DNA of 48,692 nucleotides from Candidatus Latescibacterota bacterium. GTDB taxonomy: Bacteria; Latescibacterota; UBA2968; UBA8231. Positions 6,964 through 15,722 of the stretch are shown piece by piece. How positions within the stretch are numbered: the stretch's first letter is position 1; each line of letters starts with the position of its first letter. A program made the translations under genes and the position numbers. The DNA lies in NCBI GenBank assembly GCA_022825185.1, contig JAJDYK010000193.1, positions 1 through 48,692 of the forward strand. Direction: 5' to 3'. Under the pieces are notes generated by a model, which made no database searches, was not told where the DNA came from, and worked only from the letters and a program-made list of their open reading frames with translations.

Positions 6964-8904
6964 TCACTCCGGCAGCGCCAGCGCCAAAAGCTGCGGCACC
7001 CAGTCGTTGCTGTTGATTGGGAATACGATGTACTGACGCCCGTTAGCCATATAGCTGATGGGACTGCCGTTGGGGTTGCCGGGGAATTCCATCTCGGCCA
7101 GCACTGCGCCTGTATCTAAGTCGAAGGCGCGCAGGTAAGGCCCATTCTCGACAAAGGCGTCGCCGCTGACGTCTCCCCACCATCCGGGCCGTTGCGAGAC
7201 CACCACCAGCACGGTCTCGGTGGCGAGTATAAAGTTGTAGTGGAACCAGCCCATAGCGGGCAGGTCGAGGTCGCGTAGGGCCTTGTGGTTGATTGGCCCT
7301 TTGCCCACCGGAGTCATCCAGACGTGCTCGCCAGTGTCCAAGTCGATGGCGGTGATTCGGCCGTAGGGGGGCTTGGTCAGCGGTAGGCCATCGACGTATT
7401 CGGAGTCGTCTTTGAAAAAGGCGTAGTCCGAAAAGGTGCGCAGGCCCTCCACCTTTTCCAGTCGCACGATGTCGGGATCGGTACGCGAAGGGACGTAGAG
7501 TACGTTCTCTTTTGGCGCTAGCGCTGCGCCGCTCCAATCCGAGCCGCCCAAGCCCCCAGGCAATACCAGCGTGCCCTTTTCGCTAGGCGGAGTGAACAAC
7601 GGGCCGTGATCGTATTTTTCGAGAATCGCCAGCGCCTTTTCCCGCAGCTCGGGCGTAAAGTCGATCAGGTCGTCTTCTTGCAGCCCCTGGCGGTCGTAGG
7701 GCGCGGGTTTGCTGGGGAAGGGCTGGGTCGGCCAGCTTTGCTCGCCTGGGGTTTGCGACTGAGGGACCGCGCGCTCGTCGATCGGCCAGACTGGCTCGCC
7801 GGTCGTGCGGTCTAATACGTAGCAGAATGCTTGTTTGCTCACTAGGGCTAGGGCCTTGATCGCTTTGCCTTGTACTTCTATATCGACCAAGACCGGCGGT
7901 GCTGGCGGGTCGTAGTTCCACAGGCCGTGGTGGATGAGCTGGTAGTGCCAGACGCGCTCGCCGGTTGCCGCCTTGAGGCAGACCAGCGTCTGGCTGAAGA
8001 GATTGGCCCCGGGGCGCTCGCCGCCGTAGTGGTTGTGGGTGGTGCTGCTGACGGGTAGGTACACGTAGCCCAGTTCGTCGTCGGCGCTCATTGCGGACCA
8101 CACATTGGCTTGGCCATAGGTCTGCCACGCGTCGTTTTCCCAAGTGTCGTTGCCGTACTCGCCCTCTTGTGGCACTGTCTGGAATATCCACACCTGTTCG
8201 CCGGTGTGGGCGTCGAAGCCGCGCACGTCGCCAGGGGTGGAGTATTTGGCGGGAGGCCGGTCGTGGTAGTCGGTGATGCCGGAACCCACCACCACTACGT
8301 CGCGGCAGATGATCGGTGGTGCGGTGATGCAGTAGCGGCTACGATCGATGCGGCGGCGCAGTCCCTTGCCTAGATCGACGAAGCCGCCCGCGCCGAACTC
8401 TGGGTCGGGTTGTCCGGTCTTGATGTCGATTGAGTAGAGGCGGTCGGAAGCCGTGCCGTAGAAGATGCGCTTCTTGTCGCCGCTTTCCCAGTAGGCGATG
8501 CCGCGCGCAAAGCCCCAGAAATCGCCTCGATCCTTCCACGACTGCGGATCGAAGGTCCACAGTTCCTCGCCGCTTGTCGGGTCGATGGCGCTGAGGACGT
8601 TGAACGGCGAGCCGTAGTAGAGCACACCGTCGATGACCAGCGGTGTGCCCTTGTTCCACCAATTCCACAAATCCTCGGCCGCGGCGATTGCGCTGTCCGG
8701 GACTGTGTAGCGCCAAACCTCTTGCAACTGGGCGAAGTTGTCGCCGTCAATCTGGGATAGGGGCGCGTATTTGCTGCTGTTGGCGTCGGCCGCGTAATAG
8801 GGCCATTCCTCGCCTTGGGTTGCTCCGGCGGCAAGGATCAGCAACGCGCCGACGAACAATCGTGTCTGGTGCATGGGTTGGGTCTTTCTCGCTGTAAAGT
8901 TCAT
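6964..8904 (-). CDS. PQQ-dependent dehydrogenase (quinoprotein beta-propeller)
   Basis: 646 residues from the ATG at 8904, which overlaps the upstream stop as ATGA; a second ATG at 8874 would give 636 residues. Either start leads into a hydrophobic signal peptide (LFVGALLILAAGATQG), so the enzyme is periplasmic. Eight-bladed PQQ propeller features are seen: SSKYAPLSQIDGDNF near the N-terminus, repeated W-blade motifs (SGEELWTFD, TGEQVWIFQT, TGERVWHYQ, TGEPVWPID, TGEHVWM), and GGSDWSGAALAP. Members oxidise alcohols, sugars or aldehydes and pass electrons to a cytochrome. No CxxCH haem site is present, so an external carrier is needed. It is translationally coupled to the NTF2-LamG gene upstream. 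Confidence 0.9.
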   Translation of the reverse strand: MNFTARKTQPMHQTRLFVGALLILAAGATQGEEWPYYAADANSSKYAPLSQIDGDNFAQLQEVWRYTVPDSAIAAAEDLWNWWNKGTPLVIDGVLYYGSPFNVLSAIDPTSGEELWTFDPQSWKDRGDFWGFARGIAYWESGDKKRIFYGTASDRLYSIDIKTGQPDPEFGAGGFVDLGKGLRRRIDRSRYCITAPPIICRDVVVVGSGITDYHDRPPAKYSTPGDVRGFDAHTGEQVWIFQTVPQEGEYGNDTWENDAWQTYGQANVWSAMSADDELGYVYLPVSSTTHNHYGGERPGANLFSQTLVCLKAATGERVWHYQLIHHGLWNYDPPAPPVLVDIEVQGKAIKALALVSKQAFCYVLDRTTGEPVWPIDERAVPQSQTPGEQSWPTQPFPSKPAPYDRQGLQEDDLIDFTPELREKALAILEKYDHGPLFTPPSEKGTLVLPGGLGGSDWSGAALAPKENVLYVPSRTDPDIVRLEKVEGLRTFSDYAFFKDDSEYVDGLPLTKPPYGRITAIDLDTGEHVWMTPVGKGPINHKALRDLDLPAMGWFHYNFILATETVLVVVSQRPGWWGDVSGDAFVENGPYLRAFDLDTGAVLAEMEFPGNPNGSPISYMANGRQYIVFPINSNDWVPQLLALALPE

Positions 8905-10460
8905 TCGGCCAAGCCCTGATAGAGGGCACTGATTTCCGCGGTTGTCAGCACGCGGTCGTAGAGCCGCGCGTCGTCTAAGGTCCCGGTGAAGAAGAAATCC
9001 GTTTCGTCGAGGTTTTTCGCACCAATGTAGATGGGCTGATCGGGCGAGGTTTTGACCGCGCTCTGTTTCTGCTCCTGCAACACGCCATTGACGAAGAGCC
9101 GGTGATAATCTCCGTCGAAGATGGCTGCGAAATGGTACCAGTGCCCTTGGCGCAAAAGGAGCTTGGCGTGGAGGTCGTCGTCGCGCATCCGGTGCCAAGT
9201 GACTCGCCGTCCTCGGGTACTGAGTTGGAACACGCGCACTCCGCCGCCGTTGTCCTGCGCCCAAATGCAATTGTTCCACCAGTAAGGGCGGGTTTCGATT
9301 TCGTCGTACTTGGCCCAAATTGAGACGCTGAAGGGGCCATCGAGCAAAAAGCCCTCGATATCGACGACGGCCTTGCCGTCGAAGTAACCGGCACCGTCTT
9401 TGCCGCCGGCGCGGTCCTCGGCGAATACTACTTTGACGTTTTTGAGCGGGCGCCTATGAGGGCTGGTGTCGCGGATCTCGCCGTCGAAGAGGACTTCGAG
9501 GAGTAAATCTTCGCGGCCCGGCGGGTTTGGCTCGGGCAGCCCTGCGCCGGGGTCGTCTCCCTCGTCTCCCCAGCGCACCTCCACGTCATACCAGTCGGCC
9601 CCGCTGTCCTGGTCGGCGAAGACGATGCTTAGGGTGTCGCCGGACGCTTGGGGTTCCCGCTCTAACTGCGCGACATCGCGCGCATTGTGTTTGACTAGGT
9701 GGTACTGCGCGTTGGAAGGCCATGCGACCCTATCGGCAAAATACACCTTGCGGGTCTTGTCCCCCTGCCAGATGGGTTGCCAGCGCACTCCATTGACCTC
9801 GACGGGCGAAAAGCCGTCGCCGTCCTCGTGCCGCCCGGGCAGGGCACCGTAGCTGTGCTCGACCCACAGCCCTTCGCTGTCTGCAAATACCTCGTCGCCG
9901 CCATCGACGAAGATGCGGACGCGAAGCTGCTCGCCGCGTGGTTCGACGGAGACTGTCTTGTATTCCTCGGCAGGTACTTGGTGGAGGACGCCGGCGATCT
10001 TCCAGCCGTCGTCCGCTCGGTCGAGCAAATAGGCGTTGTATTGCTCGTCGCCGACGGGGCCGGACAGGCCTACCAAATGCTCCTGCGTTATGGCCATCGC
10101 CCGGTCGCCCCACAGGAGGATGTCGAAAAACTCGGCCTTTTTGATGTACTGGTGGATTTCCGGGTCGTAGTCCCAAGCGTCGCCGCCGGTCCACTCGACG
10201 ACGATCCCGTCGAGGAACTCCTCGCGGGACTGCACCTTGCGCAAAAGCCAGGTCTGCGGCTCTTGGCGACTGCGCATGTCGAGCTCGACGACGCTCTCGC
10301 CGATCAGGTCTTCGGCGACGACGAAGTCCTGCTGGTTCCACGCCTCGTAGAAGCGCTGTACTACATCTTGTATCTGCTGGAGGTCTGGGCGTTCGTCGCC
10401 AAAGGCGAGGGCCGGATGCAACAGGCACAGAGCTAGTAAAACATTTGCTACAGAGTTCAT
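8901..10460 (-). CDS. Exported NTF2/SnoaL-like plus LamG two-domain protein
   Basis: 519 residues from the ATG at 10460, which has GAGGGGAAAT just before it; the longer frame adds only seven codons. Residues 1-20 are a signal peptide (ALCLLHPALAFG). Residues 22-150 resemble an NTF2/SnoaL fold (IQDVVQRFYEAWNQQDFVVAE, then a helix and strands ending DDGWKIAGVLHQ). A beta-rich middle follows, and residues 330-515 are a LamG/concanavalin-like domain (PFSVSIWAKYDEIE, WYHFAAIFDGDYHRLFVNG, FTGTLDDARLYDRVLTTAEI). LamG domains bind sugars or peptides outside the cell. The stop overlaps the start of the PQQ dehydrogenase (ATGA), so the two are made together. The function of this fusion is unknown. Confidence 0.78.
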   Translation of the reverse strand: MNSVANVLLALCLLHPALAFGDERPDLQQIQDVVQRFYEAWNQQDFVVAEDLIGESVVELDMRSRQEPQTWLLRKVQSREEFLDGIVVEWTGGDAWDYDPEIHQYIKKAEFFDILLWGDRAMAITQEHLVGLSGPVGDEQYNAYLLDRADDGWKIAGVLHQVPAEEYKTVSVEPRGEQLRVRIFVDGGDEVFADSEGLWVEHSYGALPGRHEDGDGFSPVEVNGVRWQPIWQGDKTRKVYFADRVAWPSNAQYHLVKHNARDVAQLEREPQASGDTLSIVFADQDSGADWYDVEVRWGDEGDDPGAGLPEPNPPGREDLLLEVLFDGEIRDTSPHRRPLKNVKVVFAEDRAGGKDGAGYFDGKAVVDIEGFLLDGPFSVSIWAKYDEIETRPYWWNNCIWAQDNGGGVRVFQLSTRGRRVTWHRMRDDDLHAKLLLRQGHWYHFAAIFDGDYHRLFVNGVLQEQKQSAVKTSPDQPIYIGAKNLDETDFFFTGTLDDARLYDRVLTTAEISALYQGLAE

Positions 10461-10555
10461 ATTTCCCCTCGGAGGCTGCACTATTGTTCACTACAGAACT
10501 AAAGCACGAGGGGCAATTGAACAGTGTCAATGCGCTTAATTGTCTGGGTGCGGGA

Positions 10556-10630
10556 CTAGGCACTCTGTCCGCGTATCATCGCCAAGAACCGCTGGGCATT
10601 CCCGGCAAAGTGACCTTCGATTTCCGCGGG
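10556..10630 (-). pseudogene. Orphan 3' end of an amidohydrolase gene
   Basis: Read on the minus strand this gives EIEGHFAGNAQRFLAMIRGQSA and a stop, nearly identical to the C-terminus of the amidohydrolase that ends at 11880. About 57 of 62 bases match, and most differences are silent, one exception being Asp to Gly. There is no frame upstream because the methyltransferase gene ends 25 bases away. It is thus the tail of a paralogous or duplicated amidohydrolase whose body is gone. Confidence 0.8.
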
Positions 10631-10654
10631 TGGACGGGGCTAGGGGCAATCCCT

Positions 10655-11878
10655 CTACGGCTTGCCGATCAGGACGATCCGATTGGTGTTGGTGCCTTTT
10701 GTGCGGTTGTCCACGCCCCAGCAGTTTGCGGTCTTGGTGAACATCTGATCGTTGACCAACACCATCAGCGGCTTGAGGCCGGCCTCCGTGGCTGCGGGCA
10801 CGACGAGGGTTTCCAGTAGGATTTTGCCATTGCGGACCTCGCCGACCTCAAAGGCGACAAAGCCACCGCTTGCGAGGATCCGGTGCAACTCTCGGAAGGT
10901 GCGGGTCATTGCTGCTTGCCAGTCGGCTGGTTTTTTCAATTGCCATATAGCTACCGCCTTGGCGTCGATGCCGTTAAACCAGCAGCGCAGCCAGTTGTCT
11001 GCTTGGTAGTTGACGATGTCCAAAAAGGGCGGCGAGGTAACGGCGAGTTGGGTGGATGCACTGGCGATGGCGGAGGTATTGTCAGACGAGCCGGTTACGA
11101 GCAGGGGGGTATTCGCTGTCAGCGTTTTTAGATCATGTGCTTGCAGCTTGCTCAGTAAGGATTTCGTCTTGCGGAGGATGATGGACTTTACGTCGCGTTC
11201 AGGCGGCACTTGAGCGCGTTTTTGGTTGATGCGTTTTTGCGACTCAATGGACACCGCCTGATTGGGCGGCAGTGTATATACGGAGAAAAATCCCGGCGAG
11301 TGCCCAGTCAGGCGGTTGGTCGCCACCATCTGAATCCACGCATCGACGCGGTCGAGTGGCCCTTCTTGGCGGCGCGTAAGGAGATAGGAGCGCAGGTTGA
11401 CGATTTGGCGGAGCGTGTTGGGGTGATAAAAAACGAGGAGATCGTCCCAGACCTTGCTCGATTTATCGAGGTCCAGCGCCGTCAAGCGCGTTTCTACCTC
11501 GGTCCATTCAGGTGGATTTAGGCGAGGACGGACTAGGCGCTCGCTGAGAGGATTTATGTCGCAGCCGATGGGGCGGCGGCCCAACAGCGCTGCTTCGAGG
11601 ACGGTGGTGCCGCGCCCCATGAACGGGTCGTACACTGCGTCGCCGGGTTGTGTCAGGCGGCTGATGAAAAACCTCGGCAATTGCGGCTTGAAACAGGCGC
11701 GATAGGAGACCTCGTGGAGCGAGTGGGCGGCGCGCTGCTTGGAGGTCCAGAACTCATTGACATACACCGGAATGGAAATGGCCGGATCGGGAAAGTCGAG
11801 GATGTTCGTCTCTTTGCCAAAATCCGCAAAGGCTTGGATTTCGTCGGCGAATTCGCTGGCGTTTAGAGGTCGTGACAC
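10655..11878 (-). CDS. Site-specific DNA methyltransferase (amino-methyltransferase, probably N4-cytosine)
   Basis: 407 residues. The AdoMet site is motif I, VYDPFMGRGTTVLEAAL (about residues 84-100), and the catalytic motif IV is TSPPFLD (about 280). TSPP is favoured in N4-cytosine enzymes, though N6-adenine cannot be excluded. Motif I precedes motif IV with a gap of nearly 190 residues that could hold the target-recognition domain, an alpha-like order. No restriction endonuclease is adjacent, so it appears solitary. The start is a GTG, one base after the amidohydrolase stop, with its SD site (GGGAG) inside that gene's last codons. A second copy of the same amidohydrolase 3' end lies just past its stop, suggesting the gene was placed here by recombination. 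Confidence 0.88.
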   Translation of the reverse strand: MSRPLNASEFADEIQAFADFGKETNILDFPDPAISIPVYVNEFWTSKQRAAHSLHEVSYRACFKPQLPRFFISRLTQPGDAVYDPFMGRGTTVLEAALLGRRPIGCDINPLSERLVRPRLNPPEWTEVETRLTALDLDKSSKVWDDLLVFYHPNTLRQIVNLRSYLLTRRQEGPLDRVDAWIQMVATNRLTGHSPGFFSVYTLPPNQAVSIESQKRINQKRAQVPPERDVKSIILRKTKSLLSKLQAHDLKTLTANTPLLVTGSSDNTSAIASASTQLAVTSPPFLDIVNYQADNWLRCWFNGIDAKAVAIWQLKKPADWQAAMTRTFRELHRILASGGFVAFEVGEVRNGKILLETLVVPAATEAGLKPLMVLVNDQMFTKTANCWGVDNRTKGTNTNRIVLIGKP

Positions 11879-11879
11879 A

Positions 11880-12872
11880 CTAGCTCCCGCCGCGCATCAT
11901 CGCCAAAAACCGCTGGGCATTTCCGGCAAAGTGATCTTCGATTTCCTCGGGCGTTAGTTGCAGCATCTCGGCTACTTGCCGCTCTTGGCGCAGTTGCTCG
12001 TAGATGACGAGCGTGGCCCGCGAGTCGCAGTGCGGCGTGCCGGCCTCGTCGCCAGGATAAAACAGCCAAGCGCGGCCATAGGTGATGTACTTGCCGCGCG
12101 CACAGCCAGCGACCACGTTGTCCGACCCGAACATCACCCGCTTGCGGTCTTCGTGTTTCATCAGCAGATAGTGCGCATACAGGTCGTTCACTGCCGAGGT
12201 GTCGTACCATATATTGGGCAGATCGCACAGGAAGTGGACGGCCTCTTCCATCATAAAGGAATTGAACGAGCGAGCGCAGTGGGCCAAAATCCACTGCGCG
12301 TTGGGGTATTCGCGGGTGTAGTGCGCTAAGTCGCGCTGGTTGTCTGGGTCGGCGGGGCCGGTGGGTTTGGCCAGATGCATGGTGATGGCCAGCTTCTTGT
12401 GGTGGGCGAGTTCGATGAGGGATTCCGGGAGGAAGTCGCAGATGCGAGCACCGACCGGGTCGGGGGCAAAGGTGCGGTAGGGTTTGAGGCCGAGGAAGCC
12501 GTACTCATCGACTTGGGCGGCTACGTATTCGGGCGTCATGTCCGGGGTGACCATCATGTTGATCGCGGATTCGGGGTCGGCGGCGAGTTGGGCCGCCATC
12601 CAAGCGTTGTGTCCGGCGGCGTCCATGCCCGGCATTGGAGTGCCCAACACCAGCATGTGGAAGGCGCGGCCCGGGTAGAGTTTGGCCGCCCAGTCGAGGT
12701 GGTCCTGATAGTCGATCTCCGTGCGGAGGCCAGTAGGTGCGCCCGTCAAGGAGCCTCGGTGGTCCTCAGACCACATGTGCGTGTGCATGTCGTAAACTGT
12801 GGCGGGGACGAAGTCTTCGAGTTCTCTATCCCAGAGCTGGCGGTCGAAATCTTGATAGGTGAAATCGGTCAT
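11880..12872 (-). CDS. Amidohydrolase family metal-dependent hydrolase
   Basis: 330 residues from the ATG at 12872 (GGGAG upstream); a longer frame would add 44 residues, mostly hydrophobic and basic, that overlap the divergent promoter and start region, so I rejected it. Metal-ligand motifs of the amidohydrolase-2 TIM barrel are present: YDMHTHMW (His30, His32), KLAITMHLAKP, WILAHCARS and VMFGSDNVV, where the Asp is catalytic. Members hydrolyse or decarboxylate cyclic or acidic substrates, such as lactones and amino-carboxymuconate-type compounds. The next gene on the other side is a divergent SMP-30 lactonase, so lactone or sugar-acid breakdown is plausible. The final codons carry the SD site of the methyltransferase gene that follows. 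Confidence 0.9.
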   Translation of the reverse strand: MTDFTYQDFDRQLWDRELEDFVPATVYDMHTHMWSEDHRGSLTGAPTGLRTEIDYQDHLDWAAKLYPGRAFHMLVLGTPMPGMDAAGHNAWMAAQLAADPESAINMMVTPDMTPEYVAAQVDEYGFLGLKPYRTFAPDPVGARICDFLPESLIELAHHKKLAITMHLAKPTGPADPDNQRDLAHYTREYPNAQWILAHCARSFNSFMMEEAVHFLCDLPNIWYDTSAVNDLYAHYLLMKHEDRKRVMFGSDNVVAGCARGKYITYGRAWLFYPGDEAGTPHCDSRATLVIYEQLRQERQVAEMLQLTPEEIEDHFAGNAQRFLAMMRGGS

Positions 12873-12897
12873 GGCGTGGTGCTCCCGAGCGGCGCGT

Positions 12898-12926
12898 TTG
12901 ACAGAAAATGGCAGGCAACCTAGTGT
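12898..12926 (+). promoter_or_regulatory. Probable sigma-70-type promoter for the SMP-30 gene
   Basis: A perfect TTGACA at 12898-12903, a 17-base spacer, then TAGTGT at 12921-12926 (three of six consensus bases). The start codon is 25 bases downstream, leaving room for a short leader with the strong AAAAGGAGG ribosome site. It lies in the only gap between the divergent amidohydrolase and SMP-30 genes. Confidence 0.5.
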
Positions 12927-12951
12927 TGCCCCCAAAAGGAGGAAATTCGAG

Positions 12952-13839
12952 ATGAACAAGGAAAAGATAGTACCCGAACTAGTCGTGGAAAAGGACGCGC
13001 TCATCGGCGAAGGGGCCGTTTGGGATGCGGACGACGAGTTGTTGTACTGGGTCGATATCCTCGGCCACGAGGTCTATGTGTACGATCCGGTGAGCGGCAT
13101 CAACCGCACCATCCCCACGTGCCAAGCCGTAGGGACGGTGGTCAAGCGGCAAAGCGGCGGCCTCATTGTGGCCCTGCACAATGGCTTTGCCCACATAGAC
13201 TTGCGGACGGAGCGCATGGTGCCGCTCGGCGAAGATCCAGAGTGCGACCTCCCGGGCAACCGCTTCAACGACGGCAAGTGCGACCCGGCTGGTCGGCTGT
13301 GGGCTGGGACGATGGATTTTGGAGGTGCCCGGGACCAAGGTGCGCTCTACTGTCTCGATGTGGATCACTCGGTGAGCCGGAAGGTCGCGCCGGTCAGCGT
13401 GTCCAACGGCATCGTCTGGAGCGCCGATCAGCAGACTATGTACTTCATTGATTCGGGCTTGAACAACGTGCGCGCGTACGACTACTGCCGCGACAGTGGG
13501 GACATTAGCAACGAGCGCGTGGTAGTGAAGTACGGAGGGCCGGGGGTGTTAGACGGCATGGCCATCGACGAGGAAGACGCCTTGTGGATTGCCGTGTTCG
13601 GAGGGTGGTGCGTCTTGTGCTACGATCCTCGCTCTGGGGAGTTGCTGCGCCACTTGGAACTGCCCATGTCCAATGTGACGTCCTGCGCCTTTGGTGGCGC
13701 GGGCCTGGACCAGCTCTACATCACCTCGGCTTGTCGGGGTTTGGATGCTGAGGCGCGGCAGGCTCAACCTTTGGCTGGGTCGCTAGTGCGGGTCGATCTG
13801 GGTGCGCGCGGGGTGCCCTCGGATGCGTTTGCCGGCTAG
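12952..13839 (+). CDS. SMP-30/gluconolactonase/LRE family protein
   Basis: 295 residues, normal length for the family. A near-perfect SD site (AAAAGGAGG) before the ATG at 12952 decides the start; the frame is open for 31 further codons upstream. The metal and catalytic residues of the six-bladed propeller can be placed: Glu20 in IGEGAVWD, Asn106 in RFNDGKCD, Asn152 in VSNGIVWS and Asp201 in VLDGMAID. Family enzymes hydrolyse sugar lactones to aldonic acids in the cytoplasm. The gene is divergent from the amidohydrolase and converges on a PhyH gene, with the two stops sharing the bases CTAG. No sugar dehydrogenase that would supply the lactone is directly linked. Confidence 0.93.
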   Translation: MNKEKIVPELVVEKDALIGEGAVWDADDELLYWVDILGHEVYVYDPVSGINRTIPTCQAVGTVVKRQSGGLIVALHNGFAHIDLRTERMVPLGEDPECDLPGNRFNDGKCDPAGRLWAGTMDFGGARDQGALYCLDVDHSVSRKVAPVSVSNGIVWSADQQTMYFIDSGLNNVRAYDYCRDSGDISNERVVVKYGGPGVLDGMAIDEEDALWIAVFGGWCVLCYDPRSGELLRHLELPMSNVTSCAFGGAGLDQLYITSACRGLDAEARQAQPLAGSLVRVDLGARGVPSDAFAG

Positions 13840-14624
13840 ATGGCGATGGTGCGCATTTCGTCCGACCAGTCGCGCCACATGTCCTTTTGCGGTGGCTCCT
13901 GCTGGGTTTGTTCGATGTCCTTTTTGAGAAAATCGTAGAGCACGGCTTGGCGCAGTTGGCGCGAGGTGTTCGGGCTGGCCATGTGGCCGAGACGGTGGTG
14001 CCAGAAGACGATGTCGCCGGCTTGGCCGTGGGTATCGACGGGCGTGCGCTGGTTGAATGCGGTGCGCACTTTTTCGTAGGCGGCTTCGTCTTGGTCGCGG
14101 AGGTACTGCGAGGTGAAAGTCGGGTAGAAGGCGCGATGGCTTTCGGGCCAGACCATGAAGCTGCCGCCGTTGGGCGGCACGTCGTCGATGTAGCCGACCA
14201 CGCCGAGGTGGAAGGGATGGCCGTCGGTGTGGCAGCCTAGCGCTTGGGGCGGGTGACCGCCGTAAGGCAGGGTGCAGTAGATACCGCGAATGCGCTCGGG
14301 CTGGACGAGCTGTCCTTTGCCGAGCATTTGTTCGGCCATGGCCCACACCTTGGGATCGGTGGCCAAAAGGCGTACCATCCACGCCTCGTCGCCCGGCTCG
14401 CGGAAGTTCCAGCGAAAGCCGCGGCGGTGGTTGGCTCCGTCGGGGTTTTCTTCGTCTGCGCGAAACGGGCCAACCCAAGTGTCGGGGTCGTCGCGGCGGC
14501 GGTCTGGAGGCGCGCCGTCCCACAGCCGAGTGCGGGCGCGTTCCATAAGCGCGGGGTCGAGCACGTCGCGCTTGATGAGGTAGCCGTTGCGCTTGAAGAA
14601 GCGCATTTCGTCAGTCGTCAGCAT
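13836..14624 (-). CDS. Phytanoyl-CoA dioxygenase (PhyH) family oxygenase
   Basis: 262 residues. The Fe(II)/2-oxoglutarate fold is shown by the iron ligands His132 and Asp134 in GCHTDGHPF, the distal His214 in RLGHMASPN, and Arg222 eight residues later, which would bind 2-oxoglutarate. The segment PNGGSFMVWPESHRAFYP is typical of bacterial PhyH proteins, where a small residue run precedes SHR. Such enzymes hydroxylate or chlorinate diverse small molecules, and the substrate cannot be inferred. The N-terminus (TTDEMRFFKRNGYLIKRDVL) is the normal family start, from an ATG at 14624. Its stop codon overlaps the SMP-30 stop. A second PhyH gene lies at 46696-47541, but the two proteins are not close copies. 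Confidence 0.92.
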   Translation of the reverse strand: MLTTDEMRFFKRNGYLIKRDVLDPALMERARTRLWDGAPPDRRRDDPDTWVGPFRADEENPDGANHRRGFRWNFREPGDEAWMVRLLATDPKVWAMAEQMLGKGQLVQPERIRGIYCTLPYGGHPPQALGCHTDGHPFHLGVVGYIDDVPPNGGSFMVWPESHRAFYPTFTSQYLRDQDEAAYEKVRTAFNQRTPVDTHGQAGDIVFWHHRLGHMASPNTSRQLRQAVLYDFLKKDIEQTQQEPPQKDMWRDWSDEMRTIAI

Positions 14625-14837
14625 GTTTACCTGTTAAAGTTTGCTTGAGAAGGATAGGCAAAGAGCGCGTGCTATGTTGAGTATATCTTTTCTAATATCC
14701 TCCCTCAAGCTCGCCAGACAAAGGGTCTTGATCATGTCCGCCGGCAGAAGCCCGCAATTTTCTTCTAACCGATAGCCCTGCTTATCTTGCATCAACAGCG
14801 TATATTTTTGTTCCCAATCAAGGAGAGCACGCCACCC

Positions 14838-15719
14838 GTGATCCTAGCCCTGCCAACAGATAAGCTGACGCCGCGCACAGCCGACGAATTCCTCGTAGAG
14901 TTCCTCGGCTACGCGCACGGAGCCGTGCCTGGGCAGCCCTTGGAGGTCGATTTGCGGCCCCTGCACTTTATCGACCCCTACGGCTTAGTGGCCTTGTGCT
15001 TGATGGCGCGCTACGGAGACGCGCTCTCATCGCGGGTCGTTTTTCACCTGCCAGAAGCCTTTGCCCTGCGAACGTATCTGGGACGGGTGCGGTTCGCCGC
15101 GGCCGTGGATGAGGTTGAACTGGTTGGGCCGGCGCTCATCGTGGATCAGGAGCGGGAAAAGGAAGAGAGCGAGGCCCTGCTGGAAATCACGCGGATTGAA
15201 GAGCGGGCGGATATCGAGACCGTGTTGGGCAAGATCGGTCAGCGCGTCGAGGCGATTTTGGCCGAGGAACTGCGCTACACCGAGGTGGAGATCAACCAGT
15301 TCAAAAACGTCGTCGCCGAGCTGTGCCACAACATTCTCGACCACAGCGAGAATTGGGGCTACCTCACAGCCCAGCGCTACTTGGACTCGCGGGCGGGGAA
15401 AAAATACGTGGTCATCGGAGTGGGGGATCTCGGGATCGGCATCAAAAAGAGCCTATCGGTGCGCTACGACGCCGCGGATTGGTCGCACGGCACGGCTATC
15501 CTCAACTCGTTGCAGAAGCACTTCTCCCGTGACGCCACGCGCGGCCTCGGGCTGTATATTGTCAACCAGATTTGCAATCGCTACAACGGCTCGTTGCACA
15601 TCCGCTCGGGGGATACGCGGGTCTATATTCGTGGCCAGCGGCACTGGGAACACGCTTCGGTCCACTTTCCCGGCACCCAAATTGCCATTGCGCTCCACCA
15701 GCGCGAAGGAGGCGAGTAG
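14838..15719 (+). CDS. STAS-like plus GHKL ATPase protein (anti-sigma/partner-switch kinase type)
   Basis: 293 residues from a GTG at 14838 with AAGGAGA 12 bases ahead; the frame extends 17 codons further upstream without an SD site. Residues 1-90 resemble a STAS-type fold (LEVDLRPLHFIDPYGLVALC). After an acidic linker, residues 145-290 are a GHKL ATPase: N-box ELCHNILDHS (Asn165), G1 box GVGDLGIGI (Asp197) and G2 box TRGLGLYIV. No phosphorylated His or membrane segment is seen, so it resembles RsbW/SpoIIAB-type kinases rather than a sensor kinase. It opens a one-strand array ending in NurA and HerA. It probably controls the STAS-like/winged-helix protein encoded two genes later; that link is inference. 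Confidence 0.8.
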   Translation: MILALPTDKLTPRTADEFLVEFLGYAHGAVPGQPLEVDLRPLHFIDPYGLVALCLMARYGDALSSRVVFHLPEAFALRTYLGRVRFAAAVDEVELVGPALIVDQEREKEESEALLEITRIEERADIETVLGKIGQRVEAILAEELRYTEVEINQFKNVVAELCHNILDHSENWGYLTAQRYLDSRAGKKYVVIGVGDLGIGIKKSLSVRYDAADWSHGTAILNSLQKHFSRDATRGLGLYIVNQICNRYNGSLHIRSGDTRVYIRGQRHWEHASVHFPGTQIAIALHQREGGE

Positions 15720-15722
15720 GCG

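Noticed and set aside
8905..9318. N-terminal extension of the PQQ dehydrogenase frame
   Set aside because: It lies wholly over the upstream NTF2-LamG gene, is Arg-rich in the manner of a shadow frame, and would bury the signal peptide.
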